Under the pieces are notes generated by a model. It made no database searches, had not been told where the DNA came from, and saw only the letters and a program-made list of their open reading frames with translations. From Nitrospira lenta (lineage in GTDB: Bacteria; Nitrospirota; Nitrospiria; Nitrospirales; Nitrospiraceae): a stretch of DNA of 64,000 nucleotides. The DNA is taken from positions 19,826-83,825 of the forward strand of contig CAMBDY010000008.1 of NCBI GenBank assembly GCA_945865525.1, written 5' to 3'. Positions 18,386-26,272 of the stretch are shown here, piece by piece (the first letter of the stretch is position 1; each line of letters starts with the position of its first letter). A program made the translations under genes and the position numbers.

Positions 18386-19432
18386 CTAGACAATCTGCTT
18401 CCGCAAATGCCCCCAGTAGGCCGTCCCCACATAGCCGCAGGCGCCGGTGAAAGTCGTGAGGACCATGATCTGATAGACCTTGCTGCGGGGAATCTTCACG
18501 TGTACAGCGGGATTCAAGAGATCGGGCGAGTGCATGACCAGCTTGAGTGATTCGCCAGCGGAGAGAATCGGCCACATGCAGGATAGTCGCAACCGCAGCT
18601 CACCACGTGGGAGTGACATCGTATAGAGCCAGCCTTGGTCGAGATGTTCCACCGCCCTCCGGACTAGTTTGCGGAGGACCGGCTGAAACCTGGCGTGGTT
18701 CCGCTGGTCGAGTAGATCCTGTGGTGTCAACCCTGCTTCGGCCAGCATAGGCACCGGCACATAGCAGCGGCCATTCTGAAGATCATGTGCGATGTCTTTT
18801 ACAATGTTCGTGAGTTGGAGTCCCTTCCCAAATCTGACAGCGGCCTCCGACATCTCTCGCACCTTCCAATGGCCTAAGGCCTTCCGGTGCGCACACATCA
18901 AATCGGTCCAAAATTCTCCCACACAACCGGCCACAAAATAGGTATAGGAGTCCAGATCCTCCATCGTCTTCAGCCCCGTAAGCTCAGCAGCCGTCGTACC
19001 AGAGAACACCGCAAGGTCCATCTCCATGCCCTGCGTGAGGGTCGTCATGAGCCGCTGGATGCGACTACGATCATCCGGCGAAAAATCCTGCAAGAGCCTG
19101 AAGCAGTCCTCCAGCCGTTCAAGCAGGACTCGCTCGGAAGGATTCTGTTGAACTGGCCCCACCGCCGTCTGAATCGCCTGCACCTGCGCCCAGGCGATCC
19201 GATCGCTCACAAACTGCGCTTTGAGCTGGGCAAGCAAATCCAGCCGCCGCGGGCGGTCGATCAATTCGGTATCCGCAATCGTATCCGCCGCTCTGGCAAA
19301 CAGATAGCCAAGACTGACTTGATCGCGCACATTCGCCGGAACGACGGCCAGCGTCGTATAAAAAAGACGGGACACTTGCTTCAGGAGCGTGCGAAGCAGT
19401 TCCCGCTTGAAGATTGCGCTGTGCGTCGCCAT
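18386..19432 (-). CDS. Squalene/phytoene synthase family protein, eukaryote-type squalene synthase
   Basis: 348 residues. It condenses two prenyl diphosphates head to head, most likely farnesyl diphosphate to squalene for hopanoids. First Asp-rich site: ARAADTIADTE (about residue 48). The SYTYFVAGCVGEFW segment (about 158) matches the Y-C-x2-V-A-G-x-V-G block. Second Asp-rich site: LQLTNIVKDIAHDLQNGRCY (about 205). A C-terminal hydrophobic stretch may anchor it. Bacterial HpnC/HpnD are alternatives but lack this block order. It starts two bases after the cupredoxin gene ends, so the pair is one operon. Confidence 0.85.
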   Translation of the reverse strand: MATHSAIFKRELLRTLLKQVSRLFYTTLAVVPANVRDQVSLGYLFARAADTIADTELIDRPRRLDLLAQLKAQFVSDRIAWAQVQAIQTAVGPVQQNPSERVLLERLEDCFRLLQDFSPDDRSRIQRLMTTLTQGMEMDLAVFSGTTAAELTGLKTMEDLDSYTYFVAGCVGEFWTDLMCAHRKALGHWKVREMSEAAVRFGKGLQLTNIVKDIAHDLQNGRCYVPVPMLAEAGLTPQDLLDQRNHARFQPVLRKLVRRAVEHLDQGWLYTMSLPRGELRLRLSCMWPILSAGESLKLVMHSPDLLNPAVHVKIPRSKVYQIMVLTTFTGACGYVGTAYWGHLRKQIV

Positions 19433-19434
19433 AC

Positions 19435-19875
19435 CTATCGTACTTCCACTGTCCCGTTCATCCCCTTATCTCGATGGCTCGGCATGGGCCAAAGCCGTTT
19501 GTCGCAGTAGAGAGGAAAGGTGCCGGGCTGAATCGGCGTAAAGGTAAGGGTGACCGTCGTGCTGGCGCTCACCTCCTGTTCTACGTACAGGCTTCCGGCT
19601 GGGTCCTTGATGATAAAATTGTGCGGGACAATCGTCGCCACACTGGTCAACGTTAGTTCAACGGGCTTCCCTGCTTCGACAACCAGATGGCTTGGGCTAT
19701 AGGAATAACTGTCCAGCAGAACCGTGGCTCGCTGCACCCCGTCTGCCGACACTGGAATCACCAGCGGTAAGCCGCGCTGAGAGGGTTCCGCTGCAAAGAG
19801 GGCCGACGAGCCACCCGCTGCCAGCCACCCACTAATCGCTAATATATGCGGCCACCATCGCAACGCCTTCTGCAT
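19435..19875 (-). CDS. Exported cupredoxin-like protein
   Basis: 146 residues with a signal peptide (to about residue 28). The mature domain has the cupredoxin order: His in TIVPHNFII, then Cys-x-x ... His ... Met in YCDKRLWPMPSHRDKGMNG, which would bind one type-1-like copper. The insert between Cys and His is longer than in plastocyanin, like the cytochrome oxidase subunit II or sulfocyanin groups. It probably carries electrons in the periplasm. It is upstream of, and nearly touching, the squalene synthase gene, which has no obvious functional link. Confidence 0.82.
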   Translation of the reverse strand: MQKALRWWPHILAISGWLAAGGSSALFAAEPSQRGLPLVIPVSADGVQRATVLLDSYSYSPSHLVVEAGKPVELTLTSVATIVPHNFIIKDPAGSLYVEQEVSASTTVTLTFTPIQPGTFPLYCDKRLWPMPSHRDKGMNGTVEVR

Positions 19876-20024
19876 GGGCCTCTTCTAACAGGATAGGCTT
19901 GATGGGTCAACTTACTCGCAGTATCAGGCACTTCTGGCACCTTGACCTTGGTCGCTTCGAGGTTATGTACACTACCATCGCCGTGCAGTCGCTCGACGGA
20001 GATGCATTTCAGGGAATTGATTAG

Positions 20025-20030
20025 TATAAT
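20025..20030 (+). promoter_or_regulatory. Likely -10 element of htpX
   Basis: A perfect TATAAT 62 bases upstream of the htpX start. The -35 position (about 20002-20007) does not match TTGACA well, so activation by another factor or a heat-type sigma is possible. Confidence 0.38.
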
Positions 20031-20092
20031 CTGCTGTATTGATGACTCGCCCAAATGGCAAGGCGGGCCGATAGTCTTGAAGGAGGACCGCG

Positions 20093-20980
20093 ATGAAATG
20101 GATGAAGGGTACGTTCCTACTGCTGGCCGCCAACATTCTGATCATGGTGACGCTCTCGCTCACCGTGCCGCTGTTAATCAATATCGTGCTGCCGATGTTC
20201 GGGGTCGATCTCCGGGGATCAGTCGATCTGAGTTCGTTGGTCTGGGCTCTCGTGCTTGGCTTTGGCGGCGCCTTTATCAGTTTGGCCTTTTCCAAACAAA
20301 TGGCGCGGGCCATGTTGGATTGTCGCCAGATCACCCAGCCCCAATCGCATGCCGAACAGGTCGTGTACGGCTCCATTCAAGAGATCGCCCAACGGCTTCA
20401 CATAACGATGCCTGAGGTCTGGGTTTATGAATCAGCCGATCCCAACGCCTTCGCGACTGGCCCCAGTAAAAATAACTCCATGGTGGCCATCTCAACCGGT
20501 TTATTGACACATCTGCAAGAGCAGGAAGTACGGGCCGTCCTCGCTCACGAAATGGGCCATGTCTACAATGGAGATATGTTCGCGACGACCGTGTTGGCAG
20601 GACTTATGAATACCTTCGTGTACTACATCTCAATGTGGGTACGCCGGTTCTTTGCGGAGCGCGATCAAGCGATGCTCGGCTTCGGCCTCTCACTCGTACT
20701 GCAGATCATCGTCAGTGTTCTGGCCTCGGTCCTGATCAGCTGGTTTTCGCGTCAGCGTGAATATGGCGCAGACGCCTTTGCCGCCAAGGTCTACGGGAAA
20801 GACTCTATGATCGCGGCCCTTCGCGCAATTGATCGCTGGGTCACCCAGTCGCAAATCGAGTACTCATCACAGGATGCCCTCGCGACTATGAAGATCTCCG
20901 GCAATGCGTCGGGGTTCATGCATCTCTTCGCTACGCATCCGCCGATCGAAGCGCGCATCAACGCGTTAGAGCGGCTCTAA
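20093..20980 (+). CDS. htpX: Membrane zinc metalloprotease HtpX
   Basis: 295 residues, standard length. HtpX degrades misfolded membrane proteins. Two N-terminal helices (about 5-25, 38-58) precede the zinc site HEMGH (about residue 150) in VLAHEMGHVYNGD, and the third ligand Glu lies in REYGADAFAAK (about 223). Two further helices lie between them. The start is preceded by aaggagg. The preceding gap holds a TATAAT. Stands alone. Confidence 0.95.
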   Translation: MKWMKGTFLLLAANILIMVTLSLTVPLLINIVLPMFGVDLRGSVDLSSLVWALVLGFGGAFISLAFSKQMARAMLDCRQITQPQSHAEQVVYGSIQEIAQRLHITMPEVWVYESADPNAFATGPSKNNSMVAISTGLLTHLQEQEVRAVLAHEMGHVYNGDMFATTVLAGLMNTFVYYISMWVRRFFAERDQAMLGFGLSLVLQIIVSVLASVLISWFSRQREYGADAFAAKVYGKDSMIAALRAIDRWVTQSQIEYSSQDALATMKISGNASGFMHLFATHPPIEARINALERL

Positions 20981-20993
20981 CCGACCGCGGGCC

Positions 20994-21278
20994 TCACGTC
21001 TTTCGGTAGAACGAAATGTTCGCTCGATATTCCTGAATCGCGGCAGCCAGAGCCTGGCTGCCGCGAGGGATATTCGCCTCCAAGGCTTCTTCAATCGCCG
21101 AGTCGTCGATCTCCACGTCATAGCGATCCTGCACGTTCGTCCTGACGGGGCCCTGCGTGATCTCCCGCGGCATAAAAATCTCTTTCCACACTTCCTTCTC
21201 GACCAAACAGACATCTCTGAACCGCTCATAGAGTAACGCCAGCTTTTCTTGATCCGTCACCTTAATATGCTCTCCCAT
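20994..21278 (-). CDS. Unknown 94-residue protein
   Basis: Soluble, charged and helical, with no Cys and no signal. It opens MGEHIKVTDQEKLALLYERF, and its start has aaaagga upstream. It may form a small operon with the secreted protein at 21299-21943, which lies upstream on the same strand with about 20 bases between. No family recognised; the frame is supported by ribosome site and spacing. Confidence 0.68.
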   Translation of the reverse strand: MGEHIKVTDQEKLALLYERFRDVCLVEKEVWKEIFMPREITQGPVRTNVQDRYDVEIDDSAIEEALEANIPRGSQALAAAIQEYRANISFYRKT

Positions 21279-21298
21279 CCTGCTCCTTTTCTCTGCTG

Positions 21299-21943
21299 TT
21301 ACTGAGGCGACTTATGCAGGCTCCCGCTAGTCTGAGCTGCCTCAACGATAGTAAATCGCATGGTGCCAACCTGATTACCGGCATGAAAGGACTGTTGCCC
21401 AAGCGGCGTGATGAACAGTTTCACGAGATAGGTTCCCACCGCCCAGGCCTCTCCGGACCCCTTAAGTTCCAAAAATCCATACCGTTCATGCCCTGGGACT
21501 TCCAAGGTGTCTCTGCCTAACGGCACGGACGAACGCAGGCCCTGTACTCCCTCCTGAAACCATTGCGCGCTGAACTGGGTCGGATCTTCCAGAGGGGCTG
21601 ATTCAAACACAATATAGATCGCGGGAATATCAGCTGGGAAGACCGCCCCCGGTTCGATTGGCTTCAACCGAGGATCTTGCGTGTACCAGCCTTTCCGTCC
21701 GAACGTATCCCACTCAACATCATAGCCCTTGGCCATTTTAATCCACGTGAATAGGGATTGCGGAATGCCCTTCTTCTGTTCGTCGAACGAGGGACTTTGC
21801 GTAGGGTCAACCTCAGTCGTCGCATCTTCCTTCGTGGTAAAGGGATCGCGCGCCTCAGCTTTCTGCCAAAGACAGAGCGCAAAGCTCCAGCCTGCAAGCA
21901 TGCTCACCAAGACCTGCATTCTGACTCTTCCCGTCTCTCTCAT
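21299..21943 (-). CDS. Secreted protein, unknown function
   Basis: 214 residues from the ATG at 21943 (gagggtgg upstream). Residues 1-29 look like a signal peptide: MRETGRVR, a hydrophobic run, then a cut near AEA-R. The mature part has beta-type segments (AIYIVFESAPLEDPTQFSA, YGFLELKGSGEAWAVG, YLVKLFITPLG). The repeated strand pattern resembles periplasmic Ig-like or carbohydrate-type sandwiches, but no family is clear. The 94-residue gene follows 20 bases downstream. Confidence 0.68.
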   Translation of the reverse strand: MRETGRVRMQVLVSMLAGWSFALCLWQKAEARDPFTTKEDATTEVDPTQSPSFDEQKKGIPQSLFTWIKMAKGYDVEWDTFGRKGWYTQDPRLKPIEPGAVFPADIPAIYIVFESAPLEDPTQFSAQWFQEGVQGLRSSVPLGRDTLEVPGHERYGFLELKGSGEAWAVGTYLVKLFITPLGQQSFHAGNQVGTMRFTIVEAAQTSGSLHKSPQ

Positions 21944-22317
21944 AGGCGCCACCCTCAGCCCTCTGTCCCCATCTGGCATGGTATCCAGAGCGCAGCAAGG
22001 GGTCAACAACCAAACCTCAACTCATCGGGACGAACGCCCCACTGGTTTCCGTCAAGCTAGGACAATGGCTCCCAACCACGCAGCCCTCATCGCACTGAGC
22101 ACCATCGGATAAGCCTTCTCGGTATCTTCCATGAAACACACCACGCCGAGCGAATCGCGCACCGACAACTTCTCAGCGAATTGCCCCTCACAAAACCCCT
22201 AGCGCTGCGAGTTGACCTAGCGACAAACTGGCGCGTATGGTGCTGCATTGACTGGGTCCTAGCGACGCGCTATTCTGAGTCGTGCCCTATCTCAATATCT
22301 ACAACTCCTGAAGCCCC
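21944..22317. other. Gap upstream of yqeY, no clear gene
   Basis: No gene with a start and ribosome site seen. On the minus strand an open stretch of about 46 codons ends near 22056 (closing AMRAAWLGAIVLA) but lacks a convincing start. The right end presumably holds the yqeY promoter; I could not pick a clear pair of hexamers. Confidence 0.3.
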
Positions 22318-22764
22318 ATGTCACTACACGACCGTCTAACCGAAGATCTCAAACTCGCCATGAAGGCCCGCGACCAACTGCGGATGGACGTCATTCGCAT
22401 GGTCAAGGCCGCCGTCATGAACAAGGAACTGGAGCTCAAGAAGGATCTCGACGATGCAGAAATGAGCCGTGTCATGACGACGATGATCAAGCAACGGCGT
22501 GAATCTGTCGAGCAATTTGAAAAAGGCAACCGCGCAAAACTCGCTGCCAAAGAACGACAGGAAATTGTCATTCTTGAATCCTATCTCCCGCAAGCTATAT
22601 CCCTCGAGCAGCTCGCCACCATCGTGGATGCCGCTATTGCGGAAACCGGCGCGCGCACGCTGAAAGAAATGGGCGCGGTCATGAAGGCAGTGATGATCCG
22701 CGTCGCTGGACAAACTGTCGACGGCAAACAAATCAGCGAACTCGTCCGCTCCAAGCTCCAGTAG
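22318..22764 (+). CDS. GatB/YqeY domain protein
   Basis: 148 residues, full family length. It has the YqeY pattern throughout: LTEDLKLAMKARDQLRMDVI at the start, QRRESVEQFEKGNRAKLA in the middle, then ESYLPQAISLEQL and the GAVMKAVMIRVAGQTVDGK ending. The fold is the tRNA-binding tail domain of GatB; the stand-alone protein is thought to act on tRNA or charging, but its role is not established. Its usual neighbours rpsU and dnaG are not in the window. Confidence 0.9.
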   Translation: MSLHDRLTEDLKLAMKARDQLRMDVIRMVKAAVMNKELELKKDLDDAEMSRVMTTMIKQRRESVEQFEKGNRAKLAAKERQEIVILESYLPQAISLEQLATIVDAAIAETGARTLKEMGAVMKAVMIRVAGQTVDGKQISELVRSKLQ

Positions 22765-22831
22765 CCCCACCATAAGGGTACATGTCCCCACCATAGGCGA
22801 TTTTGCGTTTGATGTAAACGAGAGGTGAACT

Positions 22832-23452
22832 ATGCGCTTATCGCTTCGATTTATGTTGCCGTTGGCCTTGGTCCTCGCCGGCCTGGCCTATGCGGTCATT
22901 CCTCTCGTCGACACCCTGACGCTGAAATGGTTCGTGCGGTACTTGGAGATTCGCTCGCAGCTCATCGTCGGCACTATGGAAGAGCCGCTTACGGATCTGA
23001 TCACCTCCGGCTCTAAGGCGAAACTGCAGGCCTACTTTCAACGGATCATTAAAGATGAACGGCTCTTCGCGATCGGGTTTTGCAACCTGGACAATCAGCT
23101 GGCGTATAAAACGCAAACCTATCCCGATTCAATCCCCTGTGAGGGCACCACCGCCGTCCAGACGGCCTTTGTTCGACTTGTGCAGGGGGCGGTGCATGTC
23201 TCGTCGGTTGGCATTGAGGCGCTGATGCATGGCATGCTGGGATTTCTGCTCTTTGCCGGCGCGCTGCATGTGAAGCTCCAGGTTGATCGGGCACGCGGCC
23301 TACTGCGGGTGCTGTTAGGAAAAGAGATCGTGCTCCACCCAACCGCCGATGGCGCGGGGCGGTACCTGACGGCGGAAGTGTCGGGGGACTATGCGGGATT
23401 ACTGCGGCTGACTATGGGCAAAAATAAGTTTGGTGGAGGGCAGGGGAATTGA
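22832..23452 (+). pseudogene. Chimeric ORF: OtsA-type sensor N-terminus joined to serine recombinase tail
   Basis: 206 codons in one frame. Residues 1 to about 135 look like the membrane-anchored sensor found at the N-terminus of some trehalose-6-phosphate synthases (MRLSLRFMLPLALVLAGLAY, LTLKWFVRYLEIRSQLI, then DERLFAIGFCNLDNQ). The catalytic domain is absent. From about residue 140 the text changes to a pattern like large serine recombinase C-termini (RGLLRVLLGKEIVLHPTADG, SGDYAGLLRL). The last codons read through the tRNA-Ala 3' end and stop inside its T loop. I read it as a breakpoint scar, with medium confidence in both family calls. Confidence 0.55.
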
Positions 23453-23506
23453 ACCCCCGACCCCTACGTTGCGAACGTAGTGCTCTCCCAACTGAGCTAG
23501 CCCCCC
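23431..23506 (-). tRNA. tRNA-Ala (anticodon CGC)
   Basis: 76 bases on the minus strand with CCA encoded (23431-23433). The acceptor GGGGGGC pairs with GCCCTCC with one G-U. The anticodon stem CTACG/CGTAG holds TTCGCAA, anticodon CGC, reading GCG. The T loop is GGTTCAATTCC. Its first 12 bases are part of the 17-base att repeat, so everything upstream of its 5' end now belongs to the mobile element. Confidence 0.94.
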
Positions 23507-23511
23507 ACACT
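23495..23511. repeat. attL, 17-bp direct repeat
   Basis: The sequence agctagccccccacact recurs exactly at 29620-29636. With one mismatch the match extends four more bases to the left (actg versus acta). It covers the first 12 bases of tRNA-Ala (minus strand) and five bases upstream of it. The tyrosine recombinase gene begins 97 bases away. Confidence 0.85.
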
Positions 23512-23594
23512 TAAATATATTTTTCTTTTAAATTCAATAACTTACGAATATTTTAAATAGCGTACTTTTTATATACCGTTCATATCGTTTCAAG

Positions 23595-23600
23595 TATACT
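23595..23600 (+). promoter_or_regulatory. Possible -10 of the integrase gene, leaderless
   Basis: TATACT ends only seven bases before the integrase ATG at 23608 and no ribosome site precedes that ATG. Transcription from this hexamer would start at or near the A of ATG, giving a leaderless message. The -35 is unclear in AT-rich DNA. Confidence 0.3.
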
Positions 23601-23607
23601 ATATCGC

Positions 23608-24792
23608 ATGGGGGCCTTCAAGGCGGACGTACTCAAACTGCGTGACGGTCGACTCCATCTCTTTCGCCAACCGAAATCACAGAACTATTTCTGGCGCACC
23701 TTCATTGACGGAAAGTATCTCACACGGACCACCAAAACTTCAAACCTCGCCCTCGCCAAATCCCTCGCCGAAAATGCCTACGATAAACTCCACTTCACGG
23801 CCGTCACCCCAGAGGGTACGCGTGGGCATGCCTGGTCAGTGTGTGAAGCGGGTCTGATCAAATCCTTACAGGTTGATGAGACGCGTCCCTCTCGTTTAAC
23901 CAGCCATCGCGTCAAACTCAAAATCCTGAGACTCTTCTTTGAAACGCGTATTGTCGAATCCATTCGCACCAAAGACATTGAAGACTATATCGTATGGCGA
24001 AAAACCGTATTCAAACCGTCACGCGAAAACTACCACAAAGGCATGGTCGCCAATAAAACGCTCGCCGCCGACCTACTCACGCTCCGACAAGTACTGAAAT
24101 TCGCCAAACGGGAACAATTTATTGCTCTGGTCCCCGACTTTCCGACCATCTCCATCATCCCCCACGCTAAAGGCTGGTTCACCAACGACGAATGGACAAA
24201 TCTCCGGAAGGTCGCCATGCGCTGGGTAACGGAGACCGACCGCCCTGCCGAGCAGCAGGCCCGCCAGTACGTCTACGACTACATGCTTTTCCTCGTCCAT
24301 ACGGGAATGCGGGTCGATGAAGCCCTGTGCGTCCGCTTTGACGACGTTGCCCCTGACCCCGAGGACACCAAGCTCTGCTTCATTACCATTCGCGGCGGCA
24401 AACTCTCGTACCGCATGAAACCGACCGAGTGTATCGGCATGGTCGGCGCCGTCAACGCCATTCAACGACAACGGGACGCCAGGCCTGACCACCTCCCCGC
24501 CGACCTCGTGTTTCCCAAGAACCCCCGTGCCCAGCTCCACGAGCTCTTGGTCCTGGCCGACCTACATAAGGACGAACGGGGAGAACGCCGCACGGCCAAG
24601 AACTTTCGCCACACCTTTATCATGTTCCGACTCCTTCAAGGCGTGGATGTCTTTAAACTCGCCAAGAACTGCCGAACCTCCGTGAAGATGATTGAAGCCC
24701 ACTACGGCTCCTACATCAACGCCCGCCTGAGTAAAAAAGAACTTACCAAGTTTAAAGGAGACGACCCCATCGGCAAAGGAGGGCCCCCGTGA
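23608..24792 (+). CDS. Tyrosine recombinase (integrase) of the element
   Basis: 394 residues. It cuts and joins att sites for integration and excision. The N-terminal SAM-like domain extends to about residue 170. The catalytic domain has the first Arg in HTGMRVDEALCVRFDDV (about 231), then the second Arg in KNFRHTF (about 333; the usual H-x-x-R reads K-N-F-R, so the first His is Lys), and the probable nucleophile Tyr in MIEAHYGSY (about 371). It lies directly inside attL, the usual position. It is GC-richer than the cargo, so it belongs to the element core. Confidence 0.9.
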   Translation: MGAFKADVLKLRDGRLHLFRQPKSQNYFWRTFIDGKYLTRTTKTSNLALAKSLAENAYDKLHFTAVTPEGTRGHAWSVCEAGLIKSLQVDETRPSRLTSHRVKLKILRLFFETRIVESIRTKDIEDYIVWRKTVFKPSRENYHKGMVANKTLAADLLTLRQVLKFAKREQFIALVPDFPTISIIPHAKGWFTNDEWTNLRKVAMRWVTETDRPAEQQARQYVYDYMLFLVHTGMRVDEALCVRFDDVAPDPEDTKLCFITIRGGKLSYRMKPTECIGMVGAVNAIQRQRDARPDHLPADLVFPKNPRAQLHELLVLADLHKDERGERRTAKNFRHTFIMFRLLQGVDVFKLAKNCRTSVKMIEAHYGSYINARLSKKELTKFKGDDPIGKGGPP

Positions 24793-24846
24793 AGACCGTT
24801 TCGAGCCTTCACTAGTACCTTCCCCTACGGTTCTATTTTCAAATAT

Positions 24847-25500
24847 TTAAACAAACGTTGAAACTGTCGAATGCGACATTGTGACTCCGTGGGTTACGTC
24901 TAGCCACTTCGAGATTCGACGAAGGCTCACCCCTCGCCTCTTCATCACTTTTATTTTTCTGATGATGGCTTGCTGACCAGGATTTTTTTCGAGCTTCTTA
25001 CCCACTACAGCGAATCCAAACCGAGTAAAACCACCTAAAAACTTTCCTTCGGTCTTTTGAGTTTGTTTGACCTCGCGAATTCTCGTAGCGATCCGCTCAC
25101 GTTCGAATGTAGCGAAGGCTGCGAGGATCGTAAAGATCACTGAGCCGATTCCGTCGTTCGTGACATCTCCACCGAGATCAATGAAGTGAACTGACACGCC
25201 CCGCTCCTTCAACTCGTGGAGTGTGTTGAGGGCGTTTCTTGTGTTGCGGAAGGCTCGATCAAGTTTAGAGAAGATGAGAACGTCACCGCGCTGAAGGATA
25301 GCGAATAGCTTTGCGCCCTCGGGACGCTTTTCGAACTCTAGGCTTCCGCTAACTCCTTTTTCGGTAATGATGTGCTCGCTAGGAATGCGATAGCCCTTGA
25401 GTTCCGAGTAGGACGAGATCTGGCGGAGCTGGGTCTCTAAAGAATCGCCTTCATTGGCTTGCTGAAGCGTACTAACACGAACATATCCGTAAGCGTTCAT
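24847..25500 (-). CDS. Serine recombinase, resolvase/invertase type
   Basis: 217 residues. The catalytic Ser is in YGYVRVST (about residue 10). The resolvase block DVLIFSKLDRAFRNTRNAL (about 77) and the FERERIATRIREVKQ long-helix start are present, followed by a helix-turn-helix tail (RRISKWLDV). The size fits small resolvases or invertases rather than large integrases. It may resolve multimers of the circular form or invert a segment; no res site is proven, though AT-rich repeats ttaatgaattaacgaa lie just upstream of its start (25513-25532). Confidence 0.9.
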   Translation of the reverse strand: MNAYGYVRVSTLQQANEGDSLETQLRQISSYSELKGYRIPSEHIITEKGVSGSLEFEKRPEGAKLFAILQRGDVLIFSKLDRAFRNTRNALNTLHELKERGVSVHFIDLGGDVTNDGIGSVIFTILAAFATFERERIATRIREVKQTQKTEGKFLGGFTRFGFAVVGKKLEKNPGQQAIIRKIKVMKRRGVSLRRISKWLDVTHGVTMSHSTVSTFV

Positions 25501-25542
25501 AATCCCTCCGTAACGAATTAATGAATTAACGAACGCCCCCGA

Positions 25543-26262
25543 TTATAGCTCTTTTCGCTTTATAATTATAGGCTTATAGAACTTCCGTAAAGAACGCCTA
25601 AAGGCGAACTTTACGGTCGTTCGGCTCGCTAAACCAACTAACACACCAAACGTCTTTTTTAGATTTAGAATTTGCTTGAGATTAGCTTGTTCGATTGGTG
25701 CGGGATAACTGCTAATACAGTGAAACAAGAGTAAAGAGTTACATCCACCACTTCTAGCCGTTTCGAGTGCTTCAGATATTTCATTTTCAGTAGCCATTCC
25801 AGTCGACATAAGCATTGGCTTCCCCTTTTTTGCTACATAGCTAATAAGTGGCAAATCTGCTAATTCAAATGAAGCTATCTTATATGCTGGAGTATTGAGT
25901 GTCTCAAGCAAGTCAACAGCAGACTCATCAAATGGTGTTGAAAATAAAGTAATTCCAATTTCTTTTGCGTATCTATAAAGTTCACTATGCCACTCAAATG
26001 GTGTATGCGCCTCGTCATAAAGTTTGTAAAGCTTATAGCCATTCCACAATCCGCCATTTACGATAAAGTCTTTTTTATCGCAATCAATAGTCATCGTGTC
26101 TGCGTTGTAAGTTTGAATCTTAACCGCATCTACTCCACATTCTTTTGCTATTTTTATTGAAAGTTTTGCCCTATCTAAAGAGCCATTATGGTTTGCTGAT
26201 AGCTCTGCGATTATGTAAGGTTTATCTGTTTCAGATATTTTTTTGTTATCTATAATAAACAT
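25543..26262 (-). pseudogene. Truncated NeuB/PseI-type nonulosonate synthase
   Basis: 239 codons. Residues 1-210 match the TIM-barrel part of sialic, legionaminic or pseudaminic acid synthases (KPYIIAELSANHNGSLDRA, DAVKIQTYNADTMTI, TLFSTPFDESAVDLLE, LLLFHCISSYPAP). Complete enzymes have about 330-350 residues, with the barrel end and an antifreeze-like SAF domain. Here the family text stops at FGVLVGL, where a conserved S-D-H should follow, and the last 28 residues are translated from a palindrome (25579-25622). It is almost certainly inactive. It is the downstream partner of the formyltransferase gene, with 10 bases between. Confidence 0.8.
25579..25622. repeat. 44-bp imperfect palindrome at the neuB breakpoint
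   Basis: Nested arms: gaac/gttc outside, ccgtaaag (25585-25592) with ctttacgg (25609-25616), then cgcc/ggcg around a taaa loop. The core of 32 bases is fully symmetric except for paired A-A bulges and the loop. It encodes the divergent tail of the broken NeuB-like protein. It could be a transcription terminator, a recombination site or a mobile palindrome. Confidence 0.8.
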
Positions 26263-26272
26263 GTTAATTCCA

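Noticed and set aside
25612..25630. A 13-base match to part of the ColE1/pUC origin (cggtcgttcggct)
   Set aside because: Only 13 bases agree, inside the palindrome flank, and no other origin feature follows; treated as chance.
25543..25660. Integron attC site
   Set aside because: The palindrome is symmetric, but no GTTRRRY/RYYYAAC pair of core sites and no IntI-type integrase were found.
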